The translations under genes and the position numbers were made by a program. A stretch of DNA of 64,000 nt from Macrostomum hystrix. Its lineage: Eukaryota; Platyhelminthes; Macrostomidae. The DNA is taken from assembly GCA_950097015.1 (NCBI GenBank), contig CATNEN010000003.1, positions 6,846,001 through 6,910,000 of the forward strand, written 5' to 3'. Positions 44,783 to 57,100 of this stretch are shown piece after piece; within the stretch, counting starts at the first letter, position 1; every line of letters begins with the position of its first letter. The notes beneath the pieces were generated by a model, which saw only the letters and a list, made by a program, of their open reading frames with translations, did not search any database and was not told where the DNA came from.

Positions 44783-45318
44783 GAGGGAAATCTCCACTGA
44801 CAAATATTTTTGCTGCACCCGAACGGAGAAACGCAAGCACACGAAACTCAACTTTTTGTTGCGCATCTTCTGAAACAAATAATCAAGTCGCCAGCCTTTC
44901 AGACCGTCTAGATATTCAACGGTTCTGGTCGAAGGTCAGATTTTTCCCATAGGAGCTAGTGTATTTCATACCTCTGTACACAAATTTGCACAGCGCCTCA
45001 GTGCGGCATCGGGGTGTCTATATTCGGCTGGTGCCACTCGTTGAAGGTCCAGCAGCTCTGTCAAGATTAAGGTCAGTGACCACCGAAGTTGGAGATGATC
45101 CAGGCCCATTCGGGTGTGGCAAGGCCGGGGTGTTTGAAATACACTTGCTCTTACGGGGAAATCAGACCCATGAATATCTTGACGGTCTGAAGAGCTGGCG
45201 ACTTGATTCTTACTTTAAAAGATGCGCAACAAAATTTGGCCTATGTTCCTGAGTGTGGTGTGCTTGCATTGCTCCGTTCGGGTGCAGCACAAATATTTTT
45301 CAGGGGGGATTTTGCCAT
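44783..45318. mobile_element. Foldback/MITE-like element with about 190-bp inverted arms
   Basis: The arm 44783-44974 is repeated inverted at 45131-45318 with moderate divergence. Shared blocks are CTGCACCCGAACGGAG, TTGTTGCGCATCTT and TCAAGTCGCCAGC. The loop is about 155 bp. No transposase is seen; target duplication was not identified. It lies between the receptor pair and the MATE pair. Confidence 0.7.
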
Positions 45319-45568
45319 TTGTAGTTTTAATGTTAACAAATCACAAGCAATAGTTATGACAACTACAGTCATTATATTTCGAAGTAATAGCCGATTAATT
45401 TTTTCTCTATTTTGTCATTTTTTCAACGCAATCAAAAGCAATGAGAATGAACCCTGCGTTGTGCGTGCTGCTTTTATTGTCAAACGCGAAAAGGTCGTGG
45501 TCAATGAAATTGCACTAAATAAAATTGCAAATTTTTTGCTGAATTTTGTTGAGGGAAACAGTTTGACT

Positions 45569-47624
45569 TCAATGAGGTGCAATGCTGTCACAATAGGTGA
45601 GGTTGGTGCCAATCGAACTGTTCAATGGTTGCAGGAGGCACAATTGACGCCAGTACACAGGCAGATAGGTGCCCTGGTATGACCGCACGACGATAGCTGC
45701 GGCCAGCACCAGCAACAAGCAAAGCCAGGTGATGCCTCGCCGGATCAGCACTGGTCGCAGCGGAGGTAAGATAGGCGGTCGCGCGATGTCAAACTCGATG
45801 TCGCTCTCGTAGGGCGTTGAATAGATGCGAGACGCCCGACGAACGCGTTCGACCTTCGGCACAAGAGCTGCGGTTTCAGCGTCCGGAGCAACAGTAGCTG
45901 ACTTCAAGCTGTTGTCCACACCCGTGACTCTGCTCTCGGCTACGAGGAGTTCTTTCTCCCAGTTGGTTCGCCAGATGATCAACCAGAAGATCACAGTTTC
46001 AGCGCTCAGACCAATCAGAAGGCCAACCCAGAAGCCACGAATCTCCATCCAGGTGAGCAGACTCAACGGAATACCGATAGGAATCGCAATCACATAATAC
46101 GCAATCAAGTTGACGACGGCGCCAATCAACTGTCTACCGCTGCCCTTCAGCACGCCAGAAGCTGTCGCTGAGAGTCCATCGACGTATGGGAACGGTGCGT
46201 ACACAGTCAGCAACTCTGCGGTGGCGTCTCGAATCACAGGATCGCTTGTGAACAGGCTAGCTATTAAATCTTGGCAAGTGAAAAACACGATGCAGATGAT
46301 GGTAGAAGTGGTGAGAATCATTGTGACCGCCACTCTGTAGGTGTGCTTGGCTTTCTCAATTTGCTTTGCCCCGATGTGCTGACCAACCCGGATGTTCACG
46401 GCTATCGACATGCCCAGTGACACCATGTATGACAGGAGGGCGCTCTGGAATACAATCCCTTGAGCTGCCAGCTGAAGGGTGCTGATACTGCCCGCTACAA
46501 AAGTACCGATCTAAAATGACATAACAGCGTACCAAAACTCTGCAAAAGAATATTACAAAGTTGTCAAAGTACAAAAGTAGGGAATAAGGTACTATGGAAT
46601 TACGAACCTCAAAACTAACTTCTTCCAAAGCCACAAGCATAAGCCCCGGCACTGCCAGCTTCACGAATCCGCCAATGTCGTACAGGGCCTCGATCGTCCA
46701 GCCGTCCCAAGTGTCCTCATACACTCCCGACACGCGAATGTACACAATGATTGTTGCACACATCACGAACAGAGATGCCGCCTGACACGCAGCGGACGCT
46801 TCGTACTGGAAACCGAGCACGTAGATTGCGATGTACTGCGACACTGCGTTGAACACGTTGCCGATGAAGGCGCAAACCAGTGGTGGATAGACCCGGTTCT
46901 GTGTCTGCAGGTACCGAGCCAGCACAAGGAATGTGTAGTCGAAGAACACACCAGGCATGAAGATCAGGATGTAGTGCGACGTCATGTCACTGACCACCGG
47001 GTCCTGACCCAACAGCAGCAACAGTGGCTTGATGTTGAGGTGCAGGCAGTACACGGGCACCAGAAACATGTACATGACGATGAGGCTGCGCTGCAGGTAG
47101 AGACCGACTCTCTTCTTGTACTGGCTTCCGTAGGTCTGCGCAAAGTACGTGTCACAGCCGGTGGACAAGCCCAGACCAATGCCAAGGCCAGCCACGTTGA
47201 TGAGGGTGCAGGCGAGAGCGGCGGCGTCGAGCTGTTCCTTGGACAGGTGACCGCACATGATGACGCTGATGGTCTGCAAGAACACTTGAAAGAAGCACGT
47301 CAGGAACGACGGGAGGTGCAGCTTTCCGATCTCGCGAAACTCCGCCCAATAGCCCAGAGGGAAGAAGCGTTTGCCAAATCTTTGTGGCAGAGACAGTGGC
47401 ACAGCCAGAACTGGATGGGAGTCCAATCGGTTCCTTCTGTTCAATTGAAAATGCGTGAAAATTTTAATAACTCGTCGATCACATACAATAAAATTCTAAT
47501 TTATTAAACGACTGACTTACTCTTGAGATTCTGAGTAGTTCCCTGCTGTTCCATAATTCTCTTTCTGGGAAATTCGATCCAGTCCGAGTGACTCCTGTCG
47601 CGACCTTTTGCCTGTCTCAGACAT
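45569..47624 (-). CDS. MATE family multidrug and toxin extrusion transporter, copy 1 (SLC47-like)
   Basis: Exons 47624-47521, 47436-46608, 46510-45569; phases 2 and 0; 624 residues. The start ATG at 47624 is chosen because its donor (GA/GTAAGT) gives the phase-2 junction that exon 2 needs, as in copy 2. Exon 2 has typical MATE segments (LPSFLTCFFQVFLQTISVIM, LGIGLGLSTGCDTYFAQTYG with the conserved acidic/Cys context, QTQNRVYPPLVCAFIGNVFN). Exon 3 has GMSIAVNIRVGQHIGAKQIE and SGVLKGSGRQLIGAVVNLIA, the family's second-half repeat, then a variable cytosolic loop and a last membrane segment. MATE proteins exchange organic cations for protons at the plasma membrane. Human MATE1 is about 570 residues. 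Most of exon 2 is almost identical to copy 2. Confidence 0.92.
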
Positions 47625-49019
47625 TGTCGTCGGTGAGTTTGAGCTAATGCTGAAGTTACCTGTATTCTGGTCGTTGCCGGTTGCTGCTTACGGTAGTAGT
47701 ACAAGCGACGACTGCTCGTACTTAGATACAACAAGGCGTGCAGAGTGTCTGCCCTACAATCAAGCCTTTTTAACCGTTTTCGCCAATGTTTCAGAACCTT
47801 CCTTTCCCTGCGCAACTCATGCTCGATCGGCAGGCTCTCATACAATCTATATAGCCTGTCGCTTATCAACTTAGGGCGCGAATCGTTGGTCGCCTTGCAT
47901 CAATCGAATTGCTGTTTGAAAACGCGATAAGGTTCGGCGAGCCCAATTTTCAGGTGCCAAAACTCAAAGTGTTTGCCTATAAAATTTGAGTGGAGTACAG
48001 TGAAGTACTCAATAATATCAGTGTAGCGCATAGTGTAACCATGGTTCGAACACGTGAGTTATTGCCCTTTAAACCAACCACCAGTTGGTTCGATGTTTTG
48101 AAAAATATTGACCCAAGGTGGTAGTTATAACAAGTTTTTGATCATTCGTTATCAAACTCTAATGGTTCAATTTAGTATTCGCCCGAGCTTACTGACATCG
48201 TGTGCTCAGCGCTTTACAAATAAGAACTTAAACCTTAGAAATAAAAAATGTCCTTTTTAGTAGGCACAATGAACTAGGTGCACGTCTCATATGTTGTAAC
48301 TAATGGTCATTTTGGTCAACTATTTGTCTACGATGAAATTTATTGATCAATATAAACCCTGCTTTTCAGTAAATTTATTTCTCTATTGAGACGCGTCTGA
48401 AATAAAAGTAAAAAAGCAAAACTTTGCAGCCAATCAAGCACTAAAACAAAATAATTCTGTCTCTTCATGGCATTATTGTTTCATCGAATAATATTTTCAT
48501 TGCGTTGATGAAAAATAAATTAAAATAAGTTACTAAAACTAATGAAACTATGCACAAAAGCATACGAGTATAATCAATTTGAGGCACGCCTAGCAGCAGG
48601 TATTGACGCGAAACATTTTGCCAAAAAGCGAAATGCGAAAAAATATATAGACGGGACAATAACAGTACAGACAAACGTTTATGAACCGAACTAAAATCTG
48701 TACCACGAATGTCGAATGTCCCGTAGTGTCGTTGAGGTAAGATATGTGGTGTCATATCTTAAAGTTCAAACATAAAATTAATAAAAAACACATTTGCACT
48801 GATAATTCCATCACTATCATGCACCAGAAATCAAAATTGCTTGTCTAAGTGTTCACTTTCACCTGAATCAAAATAACTCTTAAGATAACGTTTTTCTACT
48901 GCTGATAGTGGCTGACAGAAGCCAAAAAAACACTAGTCCTTCAGCGTTGCAGCGTACCCTTCAGCGTACCTTGCCCTTCAGCGTACAACATGCGAGAAGC
49001 TATAATTGCACTCGTTGAA
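47625..49019. other. Intergenic spacer between the two MATE genes
   Basis: About 1.4 kb with the copy 1 promoter on one side and the copy 2 3' end on the other. Short ORFs (47504-47869, 48465-48755 minus) lack any recognisable feature. No repeats or RNA genes seen. Confidence 0.45.
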
Positions 49020-51462
49020 TTACACAAATTGGTTGGGCAGGTGATTGTCTCCGGAACAATACGTAAGGTTGGCGCCAACAGAACTGTTTGGTGGCTGCAA
49101 AAAACACATCTGACGCCACAACACAGGTAGATAGGAGTCCTGATATACCCGGAGAAAAGAAGCACCAGCTAGGACTAGAAGCAGAGAAATCCAGGTGAGG
49201 CCTCTTCGAATTAGCACCGGTCGCAGCGGTGGCAGGGTCGGTTGTAGGTCGTTACTCACTTCAGAGTCACTCTCGTATGACGAGTAGATCATGGACGCGT
49301 GCCTAATCCGCTGCTGACGAAGTCGCGGAAGCAGTGGTGAAGTCTCTGAAGCTCCATCACGAACCGGTCCGAGAAGATTAGCTGACGAGCCAGTTCCAGT
49401 AACTCTCTGCTGAGCATCGTTCACCTGCTTCTCCCAGTTTGTGCGCAAGACAATTAGCCAGAATATCAATGTTTCACCGCTGAGACCAATTAGTAGGCCG
49501 ATCCAGTAGCCGCGAATCTCCATCCAGGTGAGCAGACTCAATGGAATACCGATAGGAATCGCAATCACATAATACGCAATCAAGTTGGCGACGGCGCCAA
49601 TCAACTGTCTACCGCTGCCCTTCAGCACGCCAGAAGCTGTCGCTGAGAGTCCATCAACGTATGGGAACGGTGCGTACACAGTCAGCAACTCTGCGGTGGC
49701 GTCTCGAACCACAGGATCGCTTGTGAACAGGCTAGCTATGAAATACTGACATGTGGAGAACACGATGCAGACAATAGTAGAAACTGTCAGAATCATTGTG
49801 ATCGCCACTCTGTAGGTGTGCTTGGCTTTGTCGATCTGCTCAGCTCCCAAGTGCTGACCAACCCGGATGTTCACGGCTATCGACATGCCCAGTGACACCA
49901 TGTAAGAGAGCACAGATGCCTGGAAGACGATGCCCTGAGCTGCCAGCTGAAGGGTGCTGATACTGCCCGCAACGAAGGTACCTATCTGTGGGTGTAAGTG
50001 TGTTCTTAATGTACTATGGAAGGAGCTCTGGAACTCTTGGAGGATGGAGAACTACATGGAGGATTTTTAAGGTTCAACGTTGCAATTGTAAGTAATACTC
50101 GTATTTTTCTCGAATTGGTAAGCGAACCTCGAAACTTAATTCCTCCATTGCGACAAGCATAAGCCCCGGCACTGCCAGCTTCACGAATCCGCCAACGTCG
50201 TACAGGGCCTCGATCGTCCAGCCGTCCCAAGTGTCTTCATACACTCCCGACACGCGAATGTACACAATGATTGTTGCACACATCACGAACAGAGATGCCG
50301 CCTGACACGCAGCGGACGCTTCGTACTGGAAACCGAGCACGTAGATTGCGATGTACTGCGACACTGCGTTGAACACGTTGCCGATGAAGGCGCAAACCAG
50401 TGGTGGATAGACCCGGTTCTGTGTCTGCAGGTACCGAGCCAGCACAAGGAATGTGTAGTCGAAGAACACACCAGGCATGAAGATCAGGATGTAGTGCGAC
50501 GTCATGTCACTGACCACCGGGTCCTGACCCAACAGCAGCAACAGTGGCTTGATGTTGAGGTGCAGGCAGTACACGGGCACCAGAAACATGTACATGACGA
50601 TGAGGCTGCGCTGCAGGTAGAGACCGACTCTCTTCTTGTACTGGCTTCCGTAGGTCTGCGCAAAGTACGTGTCACAGCCGGTGGACAAGCCCAGACCAAT
50701 GCCAAGGCCAGCCACGTTGATGAGGGTGCAGGCGAGAGCGGCGGCGTCGAGCTGTTCCTTGGACAGGTGACCGCACATGATGACGCTGATGGTCTGCAAG
50801 AACACTTGAAAGAAGCACGTCAGGAACGACGGGAGGTGCAGCTTTCCGATCTCGCGAAACTCCGCCCAATAGCCCAGAGGGAAGAAGCGCTCGCCAAATT
50901 GTCTGGCAAGTTGTCGCGCCTTCAGTCGAACAGTCGTCTTTCTTTTTATGTGGAATGGCAGCTTCAGTCTGTGTGATGAGGTTTTGAATATTTCTGATTA
51001 TAACATCGGGAGATCTTTCAATAAGTCAATCAGCATAATTATTTGGATCAGTATAGACCGGCTGTGTTAAAAAATATTAATTTAATATATTTATGTAAAG
51101 TCCTCAGGTTTTTTGGGTATCTGTTGGCAAGCATGCTTTGAGCAGGTTGAAGATGTTTATGAAATACTCTCTGATTCATGTTATTTATACCCTCTCACGA
51201 TTTCAACGTTGCCCCTTTCAACGCTTTCGAATTTGTTTGAAAAATGCGCTCCTAAGAGTCCCATATAAAAAAGTGTGAGAACTGCTTGAACTCACTCCTT
51301 AGTGCTCGTCTGTGCCTCCGTCGATCCCAACGTTCCTGTAAAGGTAATCTTCCAAGCAACCGTAGCCGAGGCGTGGTTGCTAACCTGGCCGACAGGTAGT
51401 TGGTTGGTGCTACGAGCAAAGCTCAGCTGGACGCCACTGCTGGTGCAAGCGGTTGCAGGCAT
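49020..51462 (-). CDS. MATE family multidrug and toxin extrusion transporter, copy 2 (SLC47-like)
   Basis: Exons 51462-51296, 50968-50128, 49985-49020; phases 2 and 0, the same as copy 1; 657 residues. The N-terminal cytosolic exon is unrelated in sequence to that of copy 1 and longer (about 55 codons). Exon 2 is almost identical to copy 1 over about 740 bp (46630-47368 with 50150-50888; I count two differences). Exon 3 is a patchwork of near-identical and clearly diverged stretches; the long loop before the last membrane segment differs most. Same predicted role as copy 1: proton-coupled efflux of organic cations. The divergent termini suggest different regulation or sorting. Confidence 0.92.
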
Positions 51463-52009
51463 TGCTAATCTGTATTGCTGTTAGGTTTTAGTGTGGGTGC
51501 GGCCCCTTTAAATAGTGTTATTAACTATCTGTTTGTCGATAAAATGAAGGCACTAATTTCAATAAAGATAGATAATGAAATGCACATTTTATGCTCTACG
51601 GCTCGTATACATGAAGGAAAATTATGATACGTCATGCGGCTGAGATTTTCCACTTGGAAATGAAAGCCTTACGCGACAGTTACATAATGTAATATTGTGG
51701 AACAAGTCTAAACTAATTAATGTACATGCATAGCATATCCTATATACACTCATGCAAGTGTACAAATTCAGATTTTATCGGTAAATGGGTCGACTAAATA
51801 AAACACATTCATGATATTGGAAGATCTACAACGCATGTTGAAATGTAGCATTATGCCTGTGTATGCATGTTTTGTAACTCGATAACCTTAACGGCGAAAC
51901 AATGTATGTTTATATTGTATTACATAACTCATTTTTTGAAATGCTCATAATACATCATTATCGGAAAAGCGAGACAATGTCTTCCATGGAAAATTTCTAT
52001 CTCTATATA
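51463..52009. other. Intergenic, upstream of MATE copy 2
   Basis: AT-rich spacer that should contain the MATE copy 2 promoter. No ORF, RNA gene or repeat recognised. Confidence 0.4.
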
Positions 52010-52011
52010 TA

Positions 52012-52621
52012 CTCAGCATCAGCTAAACCCCCCCCAACTCACGCTGTCACACGGCCCAAAAGTTTTGTATGCCATCGGTGACTCAGAAATGTGTGAAGGC
52101 TGCCACCGCCAGACGCGAGCGCAAAGTACGGCATGGGGGATTTGGGGAGGGGGGTGGCGCTATGCTAGACCTATATGCAGAGCTGCTACAGCAGCAGTTT
52201 CTGCCATTTGCTACGACAACCGGCCCGCAGAACTGCATGCTTCAAGACGATAACGCTGCGCCACATCGAGCAGCACACGTGCAGCTGCTGAAGGAGCAGC
52301 TCGGCATTCGCACATTGAACTGGCCGTCAAAGTCTCCAGACATGAACCCCATCGAGCATGTCTGGGACTTTGTAAAGCGAAGAGTTCAGCAGGATGCCCC
52401 ACAGAATGCTGAACAGTTGCGACTGGCGGTGCTGAATGCCTGGCAGCAGCTGCCCCAAGAGTTCATCTACCGGCTGGTGATCAGGATGCCACGACGAGTC
52501 ACGGCACTTTTGCATGCTCGTGGTTCCTACACTGCACGATACTGAGACTAGAATTAAAGACATTGCTTAACTTCTGTGCTCGTGTGACAGCGTGAGTTGG
52601 GGGGTTTTAGCTGTTGCTGAG
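52012..52621 (+). mobile_element. Internally deleted Tc1-type transposon
   Basis: About 610 bp flanked by TA. Inverted termini share CTCAGCA, CAGCTAAA and CCAACTCACGCTGTCACACG (left 52012-52061, right 52575-52621). A full Tc1 element is about 1.6 kb, so roughly the first two thirds of the interior is deleted. It is a different family from the element at 18798. Confidence 0.88.
52069..52545 (+). pseudogene. C-terminal part of a Tc1 transposase
   Basis: Shows LQDDNAAPHRA (second catalytic Asp region) and WPSKSPDMNPIEHVWDFVKR (final catalytic Glu region), the Tc1 DD34E pattern. The paired helix-turn-helix domain and the first catalytic Asp are missing; the N-terminal 35 codons look like junk created by the deletion. 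Confidence 0.88.
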
Positions 52622-52735
52622 TATACCTTAGTGCGTCCAAAAAGTTCTTAGACATCCAAAGGTATAACACCTTAACGGTGCTGGCGGTGATTCGTTTATT
52701 TTAAGCATCTAGATGACTATAAGTTTGTAACCATA

Positions 52736-52955
52736 TTGTGGTTAGAGCGTCGGATTAACGTCTTGAAGGTCGGGAGTTCGACACAATTTGTGTTTCAGCT
52801 GACTTGCAATGCACTTGACTCTGCATTGCTTCTGTTAAATGGGTAACCGCATTAGTTGGGGTAATTGTGGGTGGGTGTGCCGTCCCCACAGTCCATGGAC
52901 TGAACAGCCGTATACACAGCCTTCAGATGCGCCGCGCAATAGCTGCGGCTGCGTG
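52736..52955 (+). repeat. tRNA-derived SINE, decayed copy
   Basis: Plus strand: GTGGTTAGAGCGTCGG and GGTCGGGAGTTCGAC (tRNA-like head), then GGGTGGGTGTGCCGTCCCC, CAGTCCATGGACTGAACAGC and CTTCAGATGCGCCGCGC, the same body order as 40376-40672 on the opposite strand. The head is mutated and the tail cut. Confidence 0.8.
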
Positions 52956-52959
52956 CTGT

Positions 52960-54129
52960 CGTGCTTATCTGGTCCTATTGAGGCAGTTTCGAAGGAGTGA
53001 TATTGCAGCTGAAAAGTTTCTATTGAGGGGCGTGCTGTTATATGCAGCCTTCTTATCATTTAAATATAACGATTTTCATGAGTGTGCTGTCTTCATTTTA
53101 CTCATTATAGTTACTATCTTGCTCGGACCTACTTTAGTGTTTTCGTATTGTGAACATACATTTACGAAACATTTGCCACTGATTAGCTAGGTCCATAATA
53201 CTTCACTGCTCTTTGTTTCACTTCCCATGTAGAGGCATTCTAGAGAAATTCACCAGGCTTTGGCCAGCCGAAAGTAAACATGCACTATCAAACTTATGAT
53301 AATGATAAGACCAAGAGCTGTCGATTAACAATCAAGTGCAAAAGTTGAATGCTTTTGCTAAATGCCACGGCAAAATAAAAAGTTTAGGAGGTGAACTTTG
53401 ATATATCACTTTATTTTGGTCTTGGTACGAGTACATGTTATTGTTATCATGCAATATGATCAGTACTATGATTTAATTCCTGGTATTTATCTATTTTAAA
53501 AAAGATGCCAAAAATTGACGATTGTACATTAATTTTATAACCTTTCATTTGAACATCACACAAATTTACTCCAAAACAGGCCATCTGATGGCAAGCTAAT
53601 AAATTAAATCGCATTACAATTTACAAGTAGGAAAGTTGCCTTCAAATTCTGTACGCTTACGCCTGTCGCGACAGGGAAGGCATTTGTAAATTTAAAAAAC
53701 TGATGTGCACCCACTTAAAACATTGGCTTGGGCCTTGGAAGGGTTTGTCTGCCCCTGTCTGTCCCGATTCCTGACCTCGGATCGATAAGCACCCTGGGAA
53801 TAAGGGCTGTGAGGGTGTGAGAAAATGGAGGGAGGCCGTTATCTAAAGCCACACCCCCAAATGAAAACCATTTACAGGCACCAGCCAATCAGGAGTGACC
53901 AACCCACACAGTCATAAAACCCCCTACGCTTGTTTTGGTGCAGGCGTTGCACTTATACTTATCGGTTTGTTTTTTATTACCCTATTGAACCGTTAAATTA
54001 ATTGAAATTCATCCGTCTAGCCTGAATTTTTTAAACTTGAGTCGGAGCTTCCTAAGTAAACAAATTTGCTAACGTCTTCAACTGTTCGGTCAGTGGAGTT
54101 GCTACTCGTCTACGAGTTATTGCTAAAAA
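52960..54129. promoter_or_regulatory. Spacer and likely promoter of the gene at 54130
   Basis: A CCAAT box (AGCCAATCAG, 53883-53892) and a TATA-like CATAAAA (53913-53919) lie about 240 and 210 bases before the ATG, a plausible core promoter. The rest (52960-53700) is AT-rich with no ORF I would call; 52867-53190 is SINE-derived. Confidence 0.35.
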
Positions 54130-57100
54130 ATGACCACTCCGAATCGTGTCACAAGTTCAGCAGTTCGACGCCTGGTTTTTACACCGATATTAAGCCAATC
54201 ATCCTCATCCTGCACAAGGAATTCACTTGAAGAGAAGCTTGCCTTGGCAATACAGTCGGATCAGCAACGTCTCGAGACATACTTAGCGAAGCTAAACCTG
54301 GTTTCGATTCCTATGGAATCTCTTAAATCGCCAGAAAAAAGCTGGCAGTCCCTGCCTGAATTCTATTGGAAGTGTTCCGCTAAGTGCCGAGATGCAGGTT
54401 CAAGTGTTTTATGCAAATCGTCTGCACCCAATTTGAAGCGCCGGCCACTTGCGCAACTCAAAATAACAGGTATACTTAAGTTGAACGGTTGCAGCAAGTA
54501 GAAGCATCAGCAAATTCGTAAGAAAACTTGACAATGAACTTTTTGCTCTCTCTCCATTCGTAGACATGTTCCCGAAGAAAAAGGTCCGGACAGAAGCAAA
54601 GCTAAAACCCGAAGGCCGAAAAAACAAGCTTAAAGATGCCTTGGCTGCGGCAGCTGAACATTCTGGTGAGTATTTTTCTCGGTGATATTAAAATATTAGA
54701 CACTTTGCCAACAACACGATCGCATTCAGATACCAACCACTAAGTGTATTTTGTAGTCTCCCCACATTCTCATCTACTTCAGTCTCCCCACACCATCATA
54801 AAATTCAGTCTCCCCACACCATCATCTATGTCAGTCTCCCCACACCATCATAAAATTCAGCCTCCCCACACCCACATCTTATTCAGTCTCCCCATACCCT
54901 CATCTACTTCAGTCTCCCCACACCATCATAAAATTCAGTCTCCCCACACCATCATCTATGTCAGTCTCCCCACACCATCATAAAATTCAGCCTCCCCACA
55001 CCCACATCTTATTCAGTCTCCCCATACCCTCATCTACTTCAGTCTCCCCACACCATCATAAAATTCAGTCTCCCCACACCCACATCTTAGTCAGTCTCCC
55101 CACACCATCATCTAATGTCAGTCTCCCCACACCATCATAAAATTCAGCCTCCCCACACCCACATCTTATTCAGTCTCCCCATACCCTCATCTACTTCAGT
55201 CTCCCCACACCATCATAAAATTCAGTCTCCCCACACCATCATCTATGTCAGTCTCCCCACACCATCATAAAATTCAGCCTCCCCACACCCACATCTTATT
55301 CAGTCTCCCCATACCCTCATCTACTTCAGTCTCCCCACACCATCATAAAATTCAGTCTCCCCACACCATCATCTACTTCAGTCTCCCCACACCCACATCT
55401 TATTCAGTCTCCCCACACCCACATCTTATTCAGTCTCCCCATACCCTCATCTACTTCAGTCTCCCCACACCATCATCTAATTCAGTCTCCCCACACCCAC
55501 ATCTTATTCAGTCTCCCCATACCCTCATCTACTTCAGTCTCCCCACACCATCATAAAATTCAGTCTCCCCACACCATCATCTATGTCAGTCTCCCCACAC
55601 CATCATAAAATTCAGTCTCCCCACACCATCATCTACTTCAGTCTCCTCACACCATCATCTAATTCAGTCTCCCCACACCCTCATCTAATTCAGTCTCCCC
55701 ACACCCTCATCTAATTCAGTCTCCCCACACCATCATCTATGTCAGTCTCCCCACACCATCATAAAATTCAGTCTCCCCACACCATCATCTACTTCAGTCT
55801 CCTCACACCATCATAAAATTCAGTCTCCCCACACCATCATCTACTTCAGTCTCCTCACACCATCATCTAATTCAGTCTCCCCACACCATCATCTACTTCA
55901 GTCTCCTCACACCATCATCTACTTCAGTCTCCTCACACCATCATCTAATTCAGTCTCCCCACACCATCATAAAATTCAGTCTCCCCACACCCTCATCTAA
56001 TTCAGTCTCCACATACCCTCATCTACTTCAGTCTCCCCACACCATCATCTACTTCAGTCTCCACACACCATCATCTACTTCAGTCTCCACACACCATCAT
56101 CTAATTCAGTCTCCACACACCATCATCTAATTCAGTCTCCCCACACCATCATCTACTTCAGTCTCCACACACCATCATCTAATTCAGTCTCCCCACACCA
56201 TCATCTAATTCAGTCTCCCCACACCATAATCTAATTCAGTCTCCCCACACCATCATCTAATTCAGTCTCCACACACCATCATCTACTTCAGTCTCCACAC
56301 ACCATCATCTAATTCAGTCTCCCCACACCATCATCTACTTCAGTCTCCACACACCATCATCAAATTCAGTCTCCACACACCATCATCTAATTCAGTCTCC
56401 CCACACCATCATCTACTTCAGTCTCCACACACCATCATCTAATTCAGTCTCCCCACACCATCATCTAATTCAGTCTCCCCACACCATCATCTAATTCAGT
56501 CTCCCCACACCCTCATCTAATTCAGTCTCCCCACACCCTCATCTAATTCAGTCTCCACATACCCTCATCTACTTCAGTCTCCCCACACCATCATAAAATT
56601 CAGTCTCCACACACCATCATCTACTTCAGTCTCCACACACCCTCATCTAATTCAGTCTCCACACACCATCATCTACTTCAGTCTCCACACACCATCATCT
56701 AATTCAGTCTCCACACACCATCATCTAATTCAGTCTCCCCACACCCTCATCTAATTCAGTCTCCACATACCCTCATCTACTTCAGTCTCCCCACACCATC
56801 ATAAAATTCAGTCTCCACACACCATCATCTACTTCAGTCTCCACACACCATCATCTAATTCAGTCTCCCCACACCATCATCTAATTCAGTCTCCACACAC
56901 CATCATCTAATTCAGTCTCCACACACCATCATCTAATTCAGTCTCCCCACACCATCATCTAATTCAGTCTCCACACACCATCATCTAATTCAGTCTCCAC
57001 ACACCATCATCTAATTCAGTCTCCCCACACCATCATCTACTTCAGTCTCCACACACCATCATCTAATTCAGTCTCCCCACACCATAATCTAATTCAGTCT

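Noticed and set aside
44959..45682. Plus-strand ORFs across the foldback element and the MATE 3' end
   Set aside because: They cross an inverted-repeat arm and the antisense of MATE exon 3; no family match and no start context.
47504..47869. 121-codon minus-strand ORF as first exon of MATE copy 1
   Set aside because: Its donor leaves phase 1, while exon 2 needs phase 2. The overlapping frame with ATG at 47624 gives the right phase and matches the structure of copy 2.
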